A stretch of 32,496 nucleotides of DNA from an uncultured Coriobacteriaceae bacterium (GCA_902772435.1 CACYAX010000002.1:1-32496); one strand, 5' to 3'. Shown: positions 6,674-14,796, counted from the stretch's first letter. Notes: generated by a model not told the origin, from the sequence alone. Numbers and translations: made by a program.

Positions 6674-9616
6674 ATGTCTGATTCCCTCGAGACGAACCAC
6701 TTCACCACGCCCGATCCCGCGCTTGCCGTTGGCAGCGTGCACCAGGGCTTCGTCGTCACCGCCATCGAGGCCGTGCCCGAGCTCTCGGCAACGGCCTACC
6801 TCATGCGCCACGAGGCCACAGCCGCCCGCCTGCTCTGGCTCGCCTGCGCAGACACCAACCGCGCGTTCTCCATCGCCTTCAAGACGCCGCCTGCGGATGA
6901 CACGGGCGTCTTCCACATCCTCGAGCACTCGGTGCTCTGCGGCTCTGACCGCTTCCCCGTGAAGGAGCCCTTCGTCAACCTCATCCGCACCTCCATGCAG
7001 ACCTTCCTGAACGCCCTCACCTTCCCCGACAAGACCATGTACCCGGTCTCGTCCACCAACGTGGCGGACTTCGAGAACCTCATGGACGTCTACCTGGACG
7101 CCGTGCTGCATCCCGCCATCTACCACCGCCCGCGCATCTTCGAGCAGGAGGGCTGGCACTTCGAGCTCGGCGAGGGCGACGACGCCCCGCTCACCTACAA
7201 CGGCGTGGTCTTCAACGAGATGAAGGGCGCCCTCTCCGACCCCGACGACGTGCTCTACCAGGCCGTCTGCGCCCAGCTCTTCCCCGACACGGCCTACGGC
7301 TTCGAGTCGGGCGGCAACCCCCGTGCCATCCCGACGCTCACCTACGAGCAGTTCCTCAACACCCATGCCCGCCACTACAACCTGCCCAACAGCTACACCG
7401 TGCTCTACGGCGACCTGGACATCGAGCGTGAGCTCTCCTTCATTGGCACGCGCTTCGACGAGGCAGACCTGCGTGACCAGGGCGATCCCAACCCGCTCGT
7501 AATGCAGAAGCCCCTCAAGGCGGGCTACGCCCGCAAGGAGATGGCGACCGCGCCGGAGAACGCCTCCGTCGCGCTTGCCTACGTGGTGGGCACCTCCGTC
7601 GAGCGCGAGCGCGTGCTGGCCACCGACATCCTGCTCGATGCCATCGCCGGCTCCAACGAGGCCCCGCTCAAGCGCGCCGTTCTCGACGCCGACCTGGGCG
7701 ACGACTTCCAGACCATGCTGCTCGACGGCATGCTCCAGCCGCAGGTCATGTTCGCCCTCAAGGGTGCCCATGAGGGCGTGGCCGAGCGCTTCCGCGAGCT
7801 GGTGGAGAGCACCTGCCGCGCGCTAGCCGAAGACGGCATCGAGCGCGAACGTCTCGAAGCCTCGCTCGCCCAGGCGGAGTTCAACCTGCGCGAGGGCGAC
7901 TGGGGCAGCTATTCCGACGGCGTGGCCCTGGCCATGCAGGTGATGTCCGGCTGGCTCTATGACGACGACCACGCCTGCGACTACCTGCACTATGAGGACG
8001 AGGTCGCGCACATGCGCGCGGGCCTCGAGAACGGCTACTTCGAGCAGCTCCTGCGCGAGCTGGTCTGCGAGAGCACGCACTGCGGCGAGGTGGAGCTCGT
8101 GCCCGTGGAGGAAGGCAGCGCCGCCGAGGAGACGGCCGAGCTCGCCGCCATCAAGGCGGGCATGAGCGCCGAGGAGCTTGACGCCGTGCGCGCCGAGGTC
8201 GTCGCCCTGCGCGAGGAGCAGGAGCGCCCGGACGCGCCCGAAGACCTCGCCAAGCTGCCGCGCCTCACGGTTGCCGACATCGGCGACGCCCCCGCCGAGA
8301 CCCCGCTCAAGGAGGTCGCGGCCCCGCTCCCCTGCCTCTACCACGCGCTCGACACGCACCACATCGCCTATGTGTACCACTACTTCGACCTGCGCCGCAT
8401 CGCCTACGACGACCTGCCCTACGTGACGCTCATCACGAGCCTGCTGAGCCAGCTCGACACCAAGAGCCACACCGCTGCCGAGCTCGACACCCACGTGGAG
8501 GGCAACCTCGGCGGGCTGAGCTTCTTCACCGAGGCCATCGGCCGCGAGGACGACCTCAGCTTCGCGCGCCCGATGCTCGTGGTCGGTGCCAGCGCCCTCT
8601 CCGAGAAGATCGGCGAGCTTGCCACCATCCCGTCCGAGATCTGGGGAGAGACCCTCTTCGAGGACACCGACCGCATGCGCGACATCCTCACGCAGCGCCG
8701 CATCGGCATGGAGCAGCTCTTCGTGGGCTCGGGCCACTCCTCCGCCATGGCGCGCCTGTCCTCCTACTTCTCCGCCCGCGCCCTCGTGTCCGACATGATC
8801 GGCGGTGTGGACTTCTACCTCTTCCTCAAGGACCTGCTCGCCAACTGGGACGAGCGCGCCACGGGGCTCTGCGCCAAGCTCAAGGACCTCTCGCGGCAGA
8901 TCTTCACCGCCGACGAGGTCACCACGAGCTTCACGGGCTCCGAGGAGGATCTGAAGGCATTCTGGGAGGCCGGCGGCACGCTGGGCCTCACGGCCACGGG
9001 CAACTGCGCACACCAGCTCGTCATCCCCGAGCCCACTATCAAGAACGAGGCGTTCGTCATCCCCTCCAACGTCTGCTTCGTGACCGAGGGCATGGCGCCC
9101 TCCGCGCGTGACAACGGCAGCAACGGCCTCTGGAACGTGGCTTCGCGCGCCATCATCTACGACTACCTCTGGAACGAGGTGCGCGTGAAGGGCGGTGCCT
9201 ACGGCTGCGGCTTCAGGCGCCTCCCCACGGGCGTCGAGCAGTTCTGGAGCTATCGCGACCCCGGCGTGGACGGCACGATCGACCGCTTCGAGCAGGCCGG
9301 CAGCTGGCTTGAGGGCTGGGAGGCCGACGAGGACGAGCTCGCGGGCTACATCGTCTCGGTCGTGGCCAGCCACGACGCGCCGCTCAAGGCGCGCCGGCTC
9401 GCCCGCAGGCAGGACGGCCTGTACTTCTCCGAGCGGCCTGACGGCTGGCGCGACCAGATTCGCCAGGAGGAGCTCGAGGCGAGCGTCGAGGGCATCCGTG
9501 CGCTCGCGCCGGCCCTCAGCGAGATAAGCGAGCGCCGCGCACTCTGCGTGTTCGGCGCGCGCGAGCTCATCGAGGCCAGCACGCTCGACCTCGACGTGAA
9601 GACGCTTCTGGGCTAG
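6674..9616 (+). CDS. M16C metalloprotease (PreP/falcilysin-like, insulinase superfamily)
   Basis: 980 residues from ATG 6674, with AAAGGAG six bases upstream; the frame is open further upstream but lacks a signal. The inverted zinc motif HxxEH is HILEH at 81-85, and Glu182 in the NEMKGALSDPD stretch is the likely third zinc ligand. Length and order (active M16 domain, inactive M16 repeat, M16C-associated region around 450-700, C-terminal M16-like repeat) match the single-chain PreP group. No signal peptide is seen, so the enzyme should act in the cytoplasm on short unstructured peptides. It is monocistronic, with a palindromic repeat directly downstream. Confidence 0.93.
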   Translation: MSDSLETNHFTTPDPALAVGSVHQGFVVTAIEAVPELSATAYLMRHEATAARLLWLACADTNRAFSIAFKTPPADDTGVFHILEHSVLCGSDRFPVKEPFVNLIRTSMQTFLNALTFPDKTMYPVSSTNVADFENLMDVYLDAVLHPAIYHRPRIFEQEGWHFELGEGDDAPLTYNGVVFNEMKGALSDPDDVLYQAVCAQLFPDTAYGFESGGNPRAIPTLTYEQFLNTHARHYNLPNSYTVLYGDLDIERELSFIGTRFDEADLRDQGDPNPLVMQKPLKAGYARKEMATAPENASVALAYVVGTSVERERVLATDILLDAIAGSNEAPLKRAVLDADLGDDFQTMLLDGMLQPQVMFALKGAHEGVAERFRELVESTCRALAEDGIERERLEASLAQAEFNLREGDWGSYSDGVALAMQVMSGWLYDDDHACDYLHYEDEVAHMRAGLENGYFEQLLRELVCESTHCGEVELVPVEEGSAAEETAELAAIKAGMSAEELDAVRAEVVALREEQERPDAPEDLAKLPRLTVADIGDAPAETPLKEVAAPLPCLYHALDTHHIAYVYHYFDLRRIAYDDLPYVTLITSLLSQLDTKSHTAAELDTHVEGNLGGLSFFTEAIGREDDLSFARPMLVVGASALSEKIGELATIPSEIWGETLFEDTDRMRDILTQRRIGMEQLFVGSGHSSAMARLSSYFSARALVSDMIGGVDFYLFLKDLLANWDERATGLCAKLKDLSRQIFTADEVTTSFTGSEEDLKAFWEAGGTLGLTATGNCAHQLVIPEPTIKNEAFVIPSNVCFVTEGMAPSARDNGSNGLWNVASRAIIYDYLWNEVRVKGGAYGCGFRRLPTGVEQFWSYRDPGVDGTIDRFEQAGSWLEGWEADEDELAGYIVSVVASHDAPLKARRLARRQDGLYFSERPDGWRDQIRQEELEASVEGIRALAPALSEISERRALCVFGARELIEASTLDLDVKTLLG

Positions 9617-9638
9617 CTACACCGCGAAGCGCAAACGG

Positions 9639-9702
9639 TGGTACGTTGGGGATACTCCCTTTTGTCCACACGTGGACAAAAGGGAGTATCCCCAACGTAC
9701 CA
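9639..9702. repeat. 64-bp perfect palindrome, copy A
   Basis: Two 31-base arms with a 2-base loop (AC) match exactly. The outer 21 bases of each arm, starting TGGTACGTTGGGG, are identical to those of the copy at 19002-19065. The inner tip here reads TTTTGTCCAC and GTGGACAAAA. It lies between the convergent ends of the M16 peptidase and HAD genes, so it could also terminate transcription in both directions, although no T-run follows it. Confidence 0.95.
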
Positions 9703-9722
9703 CGAGGGCGCCTCTTCCCGGT

Positions 9723-9753
9723 GTGGACAAAAGGGAGTATCCCCAACGTACCA
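9723..9753. repeat. extra right arm of palindromic repeat A
   Basis: These 31 bases repeat the right arm of the palindrome at 9672-9702 exactly, in direct orientation, 20 bases downstream. The spacer can form a short hairpin (GAGG-GCG-CCTC). The arm ends one base before the HAD stop codon. The same layout is seen at 19087-19117. Confidence 0.93.
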
Positions 9754-9754
9754 A

Positions 9755-10531
9755 CTAGCCGATAAGGCCGAGGCGCACGCAGGCGTTCCAGATGCCATCG
9801 TCGTCGACCGAGTCGGTCACGTGGGTCGCGGCGGCCTGCACCTCCGGGCTCGCGTTGCCCATGGCCACGCTCGTGCCCACCACGTCGAACATCTCCACGT
9901 CGTTGCCGCCATCGCCGAAGACCACCGCTTCCTCGGGCGCGATGCCGAAGCGCTCGAGCACGCGCCCCACGGCAATGGCCTTGCCGCCGTTGTCGGGCAT
10001 GACGTCGGCGAAGTTGGGGCTCCAGCGCGCGAACTTGAGGTGCCTGGTCGCGTCGTCGATCATCTGCTCCCCGCCAGGGCGGGTGAACACGTTCAGCTGC
10101 AGGATGTCGTGGTCGAGCGCCCGCGTGATGTCGCCCTCGGGCATGGAGAGCTTGGCGTCACTCTCGGCCCCACGCACCAGCTCGTCGTGGCCGCTCACGT
10201 AGCTGTCGGCACCCTCCATGAAGTAGCACTCATAGAGCCCCGCCTGCACCTGCTCCACCACCACGCGGATGTCGTCGCGGTCCAGCGGGCAGGTGTAGAA
10301 CACGTCGTCCCCCTCGAAGCAGTACTGCCCCGAGAAGGTCACGCAGGCATCGAACACGTCGAGCGGCACGTCAGCGAGCATGTAGGGTCCGCGCCCCGTG
10401 CAGAGGAAGCACTTCACGCCCGCCGTGCGCAGCTCCGCGAGCGCGCGCAGGGCAGAGGCGGGCACCTCGTGGGTGTTGAACGAAATGAGCGTGCCGTCGG
10501 CGTCAAAGAACGCGGCGCGGATGTGAGACAT
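9755..10531 (-). CDS. Cof-type HAD-superfamily phosphatase
   Basis: 258 residues from ATG 10531 (GGGAGG just upstream); the longer frame adds 15 unlikely residues. Motif I is DADGT, with Asp10 as nucleophile and Asp12 as acid/base. Motif II is the CTGRG stretch and motif IV is GDGGNDVEMF. The cap region in the middle is of the C2 (Cof) type. Such enzymes hydrolyse sugar phosphates, flavin mononucleotide or other small phosphate esters; the substrate cannot be told here. It lies 50 bp downstream of a nitroreductase gene and is probably co-transcribed with it. Confidence 0.9.
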   Translation of the reverse strand: MSHIRAAFFDADGTLISFNTHEVPASALRALAELRTAGVKCFLCTGRGPYMLADVPLDVFDACVTFSGQYCFEGDDVFYTCPLDRDDIRVVVEQVQAGLYECYFMEGADSYVSGHDELVRGAESDAKLSMPEGDITRALDHDILQLNVFTRPGGEQMIDDATRHLKFARWSPNFADVMPDNGGKAIAVGRVLERFGIAPEEAVVFGDGGNDVEMFDVVGTSVAMGNASPEVQAAATHVTDSVDDDGIWNACVRLGLIG

Positions 10532-10581
10532 GCGACCTCCCGTGAGGGTCAAGGCTTCCAACAGGCCAAACGTCAAAGAAG

Positions 10582-11097
10582 CTAGCGATAGTCCACCAAC
10601 TCGTCGAGGGCGCGGGTCTGCGCATGCAGGCGGCTCGGATGGGCGCCCTCAGCCGCGTACCCTATGGGCATGAGCAGTACGGAGCGCTCGGTCTTAGGCA
10701 GGTCAAAGGCCCGCTCGGTCTCGGTGTTGGGGAACAGGTTCACCCAGATGGTACCAAGTCCCAGCTCGGTCGCTTCGAGCATGGCGTGGGTCGCCACGAT
10801 GCTCACATCCTCGACACCGGAGCGCACGTCGGCCTCGAGCGGGCTCTGCCAGTCCTCGCTGCGGTCGTAGGTGAAGAGCAGCACCAGAGGTGCCCCGAAG
10901 ATGCAAGGCGAGAGCTCGTTGATCTTGGCCAGCGCCTCCGCGCTCCTGAGCACGTGGATGCGCCAGGGCTGGATGTTCTTGCCTGTGGGGGCAATCAGCG
11001 CCGCCTCGAGCACCAGGTCGAGTTTCTCCTGCTCAACGGGCCTGTCAGAGAACGTGCGAAGCGAATAGCGCTCGCGCGCGAGGTCGAGAAATGCCAT
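10582..11097 (-). CDS. nitroreductase-family FMN oxidoreductase
   Basis: 171 residues from ATG 11097, with AAGGGG seven bases upstream. The N-terminal RYSLRTFSDRPV is the usual FMN-binding start of the nitroreductase family, and the APTGKNIQPWRIHVL and LGLGTIWVNLF stretches are also typical. The enzymes use NAD(P)H to reduce nitro compounds, quinones or flavins as dimers. The length is short, as in the small single-domain group common in anaerobes. Likely one transcript with the downstream HAD gene. Confidence 0.9.
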   Translation of the reverse strand: MAFLDLARERYSLRTFSDRPVEQEKLDLVLEAALIAPTGKNIQPWRIHVLRSAEALAKINELSPCIFGAPLVLLFTYDRSEDWQSPLEADVRSGVEDVSIVATHAMLEATELGLGTIWVNLFPNTETERAFDLPKTERSVLLMPIGYAAEGAHPSRLHAQTRALDELVDYR

Positions 11098-11163
11098 GGC
11101 CAGCCCCTTCCGCGGTCTCAAGGTCACCGCAATCGTAGCGCAACCGTGCGACCCAGCAGGCCC

Positions 11164-11544
11164 TCAGTCATCCATGCCGGGACGGCGGCGCGCCTGCTTC
11201 ACGCGGGCGTCGCGCCGCTTGGATGCCAGGCGTCGCTCCACCGCGCCCTTGCTCGGCTTGGTGGCCTTGCGCGGCTTGGGCCGATGCGCCCGCTCCTCGA
11301 AGCGCTGGCGCAGCTTGCGCACGCAGCTCTGGCGATTGAGGAGCTGGCTTCGGCTCTCGCGGCTCACCACCACGATGCCCGTGGGCACATGGCGCATCCG
11401 CACGGCGGAGTCGGTCGTGTTGACTCCCTGGCCGCCCGGCCCCGAGGCGTGGAAGGCACTCGTCTCGCAGTCGCGCTCGATCTCCTCGTCGCTCATCCGC
11501 GCGAAGCGCGCGAAATCACGCCAGCTCAGCGGGCTCACAGCCAT
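11164..11544 (-). CDS. arfB: ArfB-like peptidyl-tRNA hydrolase (GGQ ribosome-rescue factor)
   Basis: 126 residues from ATG 11544, which has GGGGAGG five bases upstream; the open frame extends upstream to 11649 without signal. The class I release-factor motif GPGGQGVNTTDSAV is present, with GGQ at 37-39. There is no codon-recognition domain, and the C-terminal 50 residues are strongly basic (KATKPSKGAVERRLASKRR), as in ArfB/YaeJ, where the tail enters the empty mRNA channel of stalled ribosomes. The protein would release peptides from non-stop ribosomes. It is divergent from the GH1 gene at 11673, across 128 bp. Confidence 0.87.
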   Translation of the reverse strand: MAVSPLSWRDFARFARMSDEEIERDCETSAFHASGPGGQGVNTTDSAVRMRHVPTGIVVVSRESRSQLLNRQSCVRKLRQRFEERAHRPKPRKATKPSKGAVERRLASKRRDARVKQARRRPGMDD

Positions 11545-11672
11545 GGTGCCTCCCCTCTTTCCCTGGAATCGTCGACCAATGGGCCGCTTTGCCATACAAA
11601 TCCTGCAACCAATACCCGACAATAAGGATACGTTGAATCCTGGCTTCATGCCACACGCAAAGAGGAGAAAAG

Positions 11673-13082
11673 ATGCTGCACAAGACGCTCAAGCCCTTCC
11701 CGCAAGACTTCCTCTGGGGCGCTTCCACCTCCGCCTACCAGGTCGAGGGCGCCAGCCTCACCAACGGCAAGGGCCCGTCCGTCCAGGACGTCAAGACCCC
11801 TCCTGCAGGCACCTCGGGCTTCGAGGTCGCGGCTGACCAGTACCACCACTACAAGGAAGACGTCGCCCTCATGGCGGAGATGGGCTTCAAGACCTACCGC
11901 TTCTCCATCAGCTGGGCGCGCCTGCTGCCTGAGGGCACCGGCCGCGTGAACGACGAGGGCGTGCAGTACTACTCCGACCTCATCGACGAGTGCCTCAAGT
12001 ACGACATCCAGCCGCTCGTGACCATGTACCACTTCGACCTCCCCGCCGCGCTTGACGAGAAGGGCGGCTGGGCCAACCGCGCCACCGTGGACGCCTTCGT
12101 GGAGTTCTCCGAGCTCATGTTCAAGAGCTACGGCGACCGCGTGAAGTACTGGCTGACCATCAACGAGCAGAACATGATGACGCTCGCCGCCGGCGCCATC
12201 CTCGGCATCGACACCTCCGCCCCCGGCGCCACCAAGAACATCTACGAGCAGAACCATCACATGCTGCTCGCGCAGGCCAAGGCCATGAACCTCTGCCACG
12301 AGATGCTGCCCGAGGCCAAGATCGGCCCCGCGCCCAACATCGCGCTGGTGTACCCGGCCTCCTGCAAGCCCGAGGACGTCACGGCTGCCGCCAACTTCAA
12401 CGCCCTGCGCAACTGGCTCTACCTCGACATGGCCGTCTACGGCATCTACAACAACATCGTGTGGAGCTGGCTCGAGGAGCAGGACGCCCTGCCCGAGAAC
12501 ATCCTGGACGGCGACATGGACCTGATGGCCTCCGCCAAGCCCGACTTCATCGCCTTCAACTACTACAGCACCGCCACCGTCAAGATGCCCGATGAGGGCG
12601 CCGAGGGCACCAAGGGCGACCAGCAGCGCGGCGCCACGCTCGCCGGCTTCTCGCAGGCCGTGAGCAACCCCAACTTCCAGAAGACCGAGTTTGGCTGGGA
12701 GATCGACCCCATCGGCTTCCGCAACACGCTGCGCGAGGTCTACAGCCGCTACCACCTGCCGATCATCATCACCGAGAACGGCCTGGGCGCCTACGACACG
12801 CTCGAGGAAGACGGCGCCGTGCACGACCCGTACCGCATCGAGTACCTGCGCAAGCACATCGAGCAGATGAACCTCGCCATCTCCGACGGCGTCGAGATGA
12901 TGGGCTACTGCCCGTGGAGCGCCGTGGACCTCATCTCCACGCACGAGGGCATCGTCAAGCGCTACGGCTTCATCTACGTCAACCGCGACGAGTTCGACCT
13001 CAAGGACCTCAAGCGCTACCGCAAGGACAGCTTCTTCTGGTACAAGAAGGTCATCGCGAGCAACGGAACCGACCTCGCGTAG
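11673..13082 (+). CDS. GH1 6-phospho-beta-glucosidase
   Basis: 469 residues; GAGGAG precedes ATG 11673. It has the glycoside hydrolase family 1 start FLWGASTSAYQVEG. Glu165 in TINEQ is the acid/base (the usual Pro after NE is Gln) and Glu368 in ITENGLG is the nucleophile. Ser422, Lys429 and Tyr431 in the IST...VKRYGFIYV loop are the phosphate-binding set that marks 6-phospho-glycosides as substrate. It would hydrolyse cellobiose-6-phosphate or aryl-beta-glucoside phosphates delivered by a PTS. No PTS gene adjoins it; the nearest PTS part is the orphan IIB at 30251. A strong terminator follows. Confidence 0.93.
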   Translation: MLHKTLKPFPQDFLWGASTSAYQVEGASLTNGKGPSVQDVKTPPAGTSGFEVAADQYHHYKEDVALMAEMGFKTYRFSISWARLLPEGTGRVNDEGVQYYSDLIDECLKYDIQPLVTMYHFDLPAALDEKGGWANRATVDAFVEFSELMFKSYGDRVKYWLTINEQNMMTLAAGAILGIDTSAPGATKNIYEQNHHMLLAQAKAMNLCHEMLPEAKIGPAPNIALVYPASCKPEDVTAAANFNALRNWLYLDMAVYGIYNNIVWSWLEEQDALPENILDGDMDLMASAKPDFIAFNYYSTATVKMPDEGAEGTKGDQQRGATLAGFSQAVSNPNFQKTEFGWEIDPIGFRNTLREVYSRYHLPIIITENGLGAYDTLEEDGAVHDPYRIEYLRKHIEQMNLAISDGVEMMGYCPWSAVDLISTHEGIVKRYGFIYVNRDEFDLKDLKRYRKDSFFWYKKVIASNGTDLA

Positions 13083-13112
13083 GCGGTAAGCTGCGGTTTT
13101 GTTAGGTGTTGG

Positions 13113-13178
13113 GCCGTGGCTCGGGGCGGGTGGTTCGAACATGATTCGAATCGTCCCGGCACCGAGCCACGGCTTTTT
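13113..13178 (+). terminator. Rho-independent terminator of the GH1 gene
   Basis: A long hairpin has an outer 12-bp stem (GCCGTGGCTCGG with CCGAGCCACGGC), an inner partly paired stem containing two TTCGAA boxes, and TTTTT at 13174-13178. Confidence 0.88.
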
Positions 13179-13228
13179 CTTTGTCGCAAATAATGTTAAG
13201 CGGCGTAGATGGCCAGCCTTGCCGCGCA

Positions 13229-13442
13229 CTATGCCTTCAGAAACTTGCCGAGTTCGTGAATGGACGCGAATGCCTCAGGGCATGGGGTGAGCTGGAAGGT
13301 GTGGAAGGCACCCTCGTAGACGCGGAAGGTGTTCTCAACGCCCGCCGCGTCCAGCAGCTCGTGCAGAATGCGCGCGTCATCGAAGCGTATCTCGTTCCCG
13401 CTCCGCATAATCGATGGCATGCCCTGAAGGGACGAAGGCCAG
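13229..13442 (-). pseudogene. alpha/beta-hydrolase (esterase) C-terminal remnant
   Basis: About 70 codons, ending at TAG 13229, encode SLQGMPSIMRSGNEI, DDARILHELLDAAGV and YEGAFHTFQL. This is the last part of an acetyl-esterase/lipase of the alpha/beta hydrolase fold, including the conserved Asp and His of the catalytic triad region. No nucleophile elbow or upstream part exists: the frame runs back directly into the 3' end of the GNAT gene. I read it as a truncated gene whose 5' part was lost when the neighbouring segment was inserted or deleted. Confidence 0.7.
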
Positions 13443-13910
13443 CTATCGATTGAACCACTTCATGCGATGGTACTTCGACTCGTCATCCGCGAACCCGACC
13501 GACAGGTAGAGCGGGTAGCCATCGTCGGTGGCCTGGAGCTCCACGACGGAGAGGCCGAGCTCGCGGGCGCCAGTGAGCAACGCCTCCATGACCTGCTTGG
13601 CATACCCCCTTCGCCTGCAATCGGGTCGGGTGTACACGTTGAGCACGATGCCTGTCCGGCCGCTAATGAACGCCGGACTCATGGGCTTCTCGACCACGAT
13701 CAGGAAGGCGCAGGAGACAATCCGCCTTTCCTCCCTGATCACGTACGCGTGGAGGTCGTTACCGAGGTGCGCCCCGTAGTAGCCCGGAAGGCCACTTCTG
13801 ATGGCTTGCTCGTCGCTCTCGTCCAGCGCCCCATTGTCCTCGGTCAGGTACGCGACTCTCAGCCCCACGAGCTCGTCTATGTCAGCCGTGCTTGCTCGCT
13901 CTACGTGCAT
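13443..13910 (-). CDS. GNAT-family N-acetyltransferase
   Basis: 155 residues from ATG 13910, with GGGAGGGA six bases upstream; an upstream in-frame ATG at 13943 is less likely. The acetyl-CoA loop is RPDCRRRGYAKQVME, with the R-x-x-G-x-A signature, preceded by the beta-strand GIVLNVYT and followed by the ELQATDDGYPLYLSVGF motif typical of the GNAT fold C-terminus. It acetylates an amine of unknown identity. Its 3' end directly abuts the esterase remnant, so the junction looks recombinational. Confidence 0.9.
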   Translation of the reverse strand: MHVERASTADIDELVGLRVAYLTEDNGALDESDEQAIRSGLPGYYGAHLGNDLHAYVIREERRIVSCAFLIVVEKPMSPAFISGRTGIVLNVYTRPDCRRRGYAKQVMEALLTGARELGLSVVELQATDDGYPLYLSVGFADDESKYHRMKWFNR

Positions 13911-13962
13911 GTCCCATCCCTCCCTCAACGACCCTTTCGCCATTGTACGCGGGGTTGTGACG

Positions 13963-14056
13963 CGGGCTCAGTACAGCGGTTATCTGGTTCGCCGTTCCCT
14001 CGGGCGAGCTCGTGACCCTGCTCTTCGTGCTCGCGTGGATCCGCAAGGCCTTCCAA
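13963..14056 (+). pseudogene. possible C-terminal remnant of a MATE-type transporter
   Basis: On the plus strand one frame reads STAVIWFAVPSGELVTLLFV followed by LAWIRKAF, which resembles the last transmembrane helix and tail of a MATE efflux protein (pattern VW-x-(A/S)FP-x-(A/G)E-x-(L/V)T). A stop codon lies just upstream in the frame and no start signal is present. The frame then continues without conservation opposite the Imm32-like gene. This is weak evidence from one helix, so treat it as a suggestion. Confidence 0.4.
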
Positions 14057-14115
14057 AACGTCGCGACGGCTGCTCAAACGAGCCGCAGCCTCGCGTCCGC
14101 CCCTCGCGCCGCGCG

Positions 14116-14325
14116 CTACACGACCTTCTCCACAACCAACTCGCAGGAGCCCTCCTCGAGCGAGTTATGCTCATCGAGGTGGAAGTGGGCCTGTCCAGGC
14201 TCCTCAGCCAGAGCTCGTAGGTGGTTCGCCAGTGAGAGCAGACCTTCGCGGTTGGCGGATATGGTGACCCCTCCGTCGTCTTCCGTGACACGCAGCTCGA
14301 AGCCGTCAACCCAGTCGAAGCGCAT
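14116..14325 (-). CDS. Imm32-like immunity protein
   Basis: 69 residues; AAGGAGG lies five bases before ATG 14325. The protein is small and acidic: VTISANREGLLSLANHLRAL, then HFHLDEHNSLEEGS and ELVVEKVV. The ANxxGLxxLANHL and HxHLDExNSLEEGS patterns match the Imm32 family, which was predicted from its association with polymorphic toxins. No toxin gene is next to it, so this is an orphan immunity gene, or it serves another role. It has a good promoter upstream. Confidence 0.72.
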   Translation of the reverse strand: MRFDWVDGFELRVTEDDGGVTISANREGLLSLANHLRALAEEPGQAHFHLDEHNSLEEGSCELVVEKVV

Positions 14326-14357
14326 GGCAGCCTCCTTCCGTCGGTCAACTCATGCGC

Positions 14358-14387
14358 ATAGTAGATCATCGAAAAGCAGGGTTGCAA
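14358..14387 (-). promoter_or_regulatory. promoter of the Imm32-like gene
   Basis: On the minus strand, TTGCAA (14387-14382) is followed after 18 bases by TACTAT (14363-14358). The sequence CATGAGTTG follows at 14354-14346, and the same nine bases form half of a palindrome at 14413-14426. Confidence 0.55.
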
Positions 14388-14412
14388 GGGTCAGTGAGGC
14401 GAGGACCCTGCA

Positions 14413-14426
14413 CAACTCATGAGTTG
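14413..14426. promoter_or_regulatory. 14-bp palindrome, possible operator
   Basis: CAACTCATGAGTTG is a perfect palindrome 26 bp upstream of the -35 box of the Imm32-like gene. One half (CAACTCATG) recurs at 14346-14354, just downstream of the -10 box. Two sites bracketing a promoter suggest a repressor binding pair; no regulator gene is adjacent. Confidence 0.4.
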
Positions 14427-14449
14427 CGACGTTGAGAGCCCCCGCGCAC

Positions 14450-14484
14450 AAAAAGCCCGCCTGCTTGACAGCGAGCAGGCGGGC
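14450..14484 (-). terminator. terminator of 72-residue membrane protein gene 1
   Basis: An 11-bp GC stem (GCCCGCCTGCT and complement, loop 14466-14473) is followed on the minus strand by TTTTT. The same sequence occurs at 15782-15816. Confidence 0.9.
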
Positions 14485-14513
14485 AACCGCAGAGGCGTAT
14501 GTGGGTCTTGCCG

Positions 14514-14732
14514 TTAGGCGCTGACGGCGGCGGACTTCGCGGAGGAGATCTTCACGTAGTCCCTGTAGGCGTCGAAGGCGCACCAGAGGGCGACGGCGGC
14601 GCCGATGCCGATCGAGAGCGGGGTGGCCGCGATGCCGAACGCCGAGGTGCAGGTGAGGACGGGGATGGCGACCATGAGGACGAGGTTGAGTACCATGTCG
14701 AGCTTGGCGTTCTTGATGGTGTTGTCGTTCAT
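14514..14732 (-). CDS. 72-residue membrane protein, paralogue 1
   Basis: Starts at ATG 14732 with TGGAGG nine bases upstream. MNDNTIKNAKLDMVLNLVLM opens a first hydrophobic helix (about residues 11-32); a second (about 38-54, ending AAVALWCAFDAYRDYV) is followed by a hydrophilic KISSAKSAAVSA tail. It is 80% or more identical to the product of 15847-16065 at both ends, while residues 28-45 differ. It has its own leader, hairpin and terminator, all shared with the paralogue. The family is not recognised. The size, two-helix form and expression cassette could suit a small membrane regulator, toxin or bacteriocin-like peptide, but nothing decides this. Confidence 0.75.
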   Translation of the reverse strand: MNDNTIKNAKLDMVLNLVLMVAIPVLTCTSAFGIAATPLSIGIGAAVALWCAFDAYRDYVKISSAKSAAVSA

Positions 14733-14753
14733 CGCAATTACCTCCAGTGTGGT

Positions 14754-14774
14754 GGCGCCGTTCCTTTCGGCGCC
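14754..14774 (-). promoter_or_regulatory. leader hairpin upstream of paralogue 1
   Basis: In the transcript, GGCGCCG-AAAGGAA-CGGCGCC forms a 7-bp stem whose loop carries AAAGGAA, 21 bases before the start codon. An identical hairpin lies at 16087-16107. The flanking CAACCAAGCAAACGA is also identical. Confidence 0.6.
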
Positions 14775-14796
14775 TCGTTTGCTTGGTTGCTGTCCC

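Noticed and set aside
7823-9373. 516-codon minus-strand frame inside the M16 gene
   Set aside because: Composition is Val/Glu/Gly/His-rich without any family pattern. It mirrors codon bias of the sense strand.
9639-9753. CRISPR-like array at the repeated 31-base arms
   Set aside because: Only three arms in mixed orientation with two spacings, no cas genes, and the same units recur elsewhere as palindromes.
9638-10585. Long plus-strand frame opposite the HAD gene
   Set aside because: High-GC antisense frame rich in His/Arg/Leu. The minus-strand frame has all HAD motifs and a ribosome binding site; the first 40 codons of the plus frame are just the palindromic repeat translated.
13128-13170. 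TTCGAA boxes resembling a tRNA T-loop
   Set aside because: No acceptor stem, anticodon arm or CCA fits; the segment is the inner part of the GH1 terminator hairpin.
11646-13229. 527-codon minus-strand frame opposite the first GH1 gene
   Set aside because: No ribosome binding site or recognisable domain; the GH1 catalytic motifs are on the plus strand.
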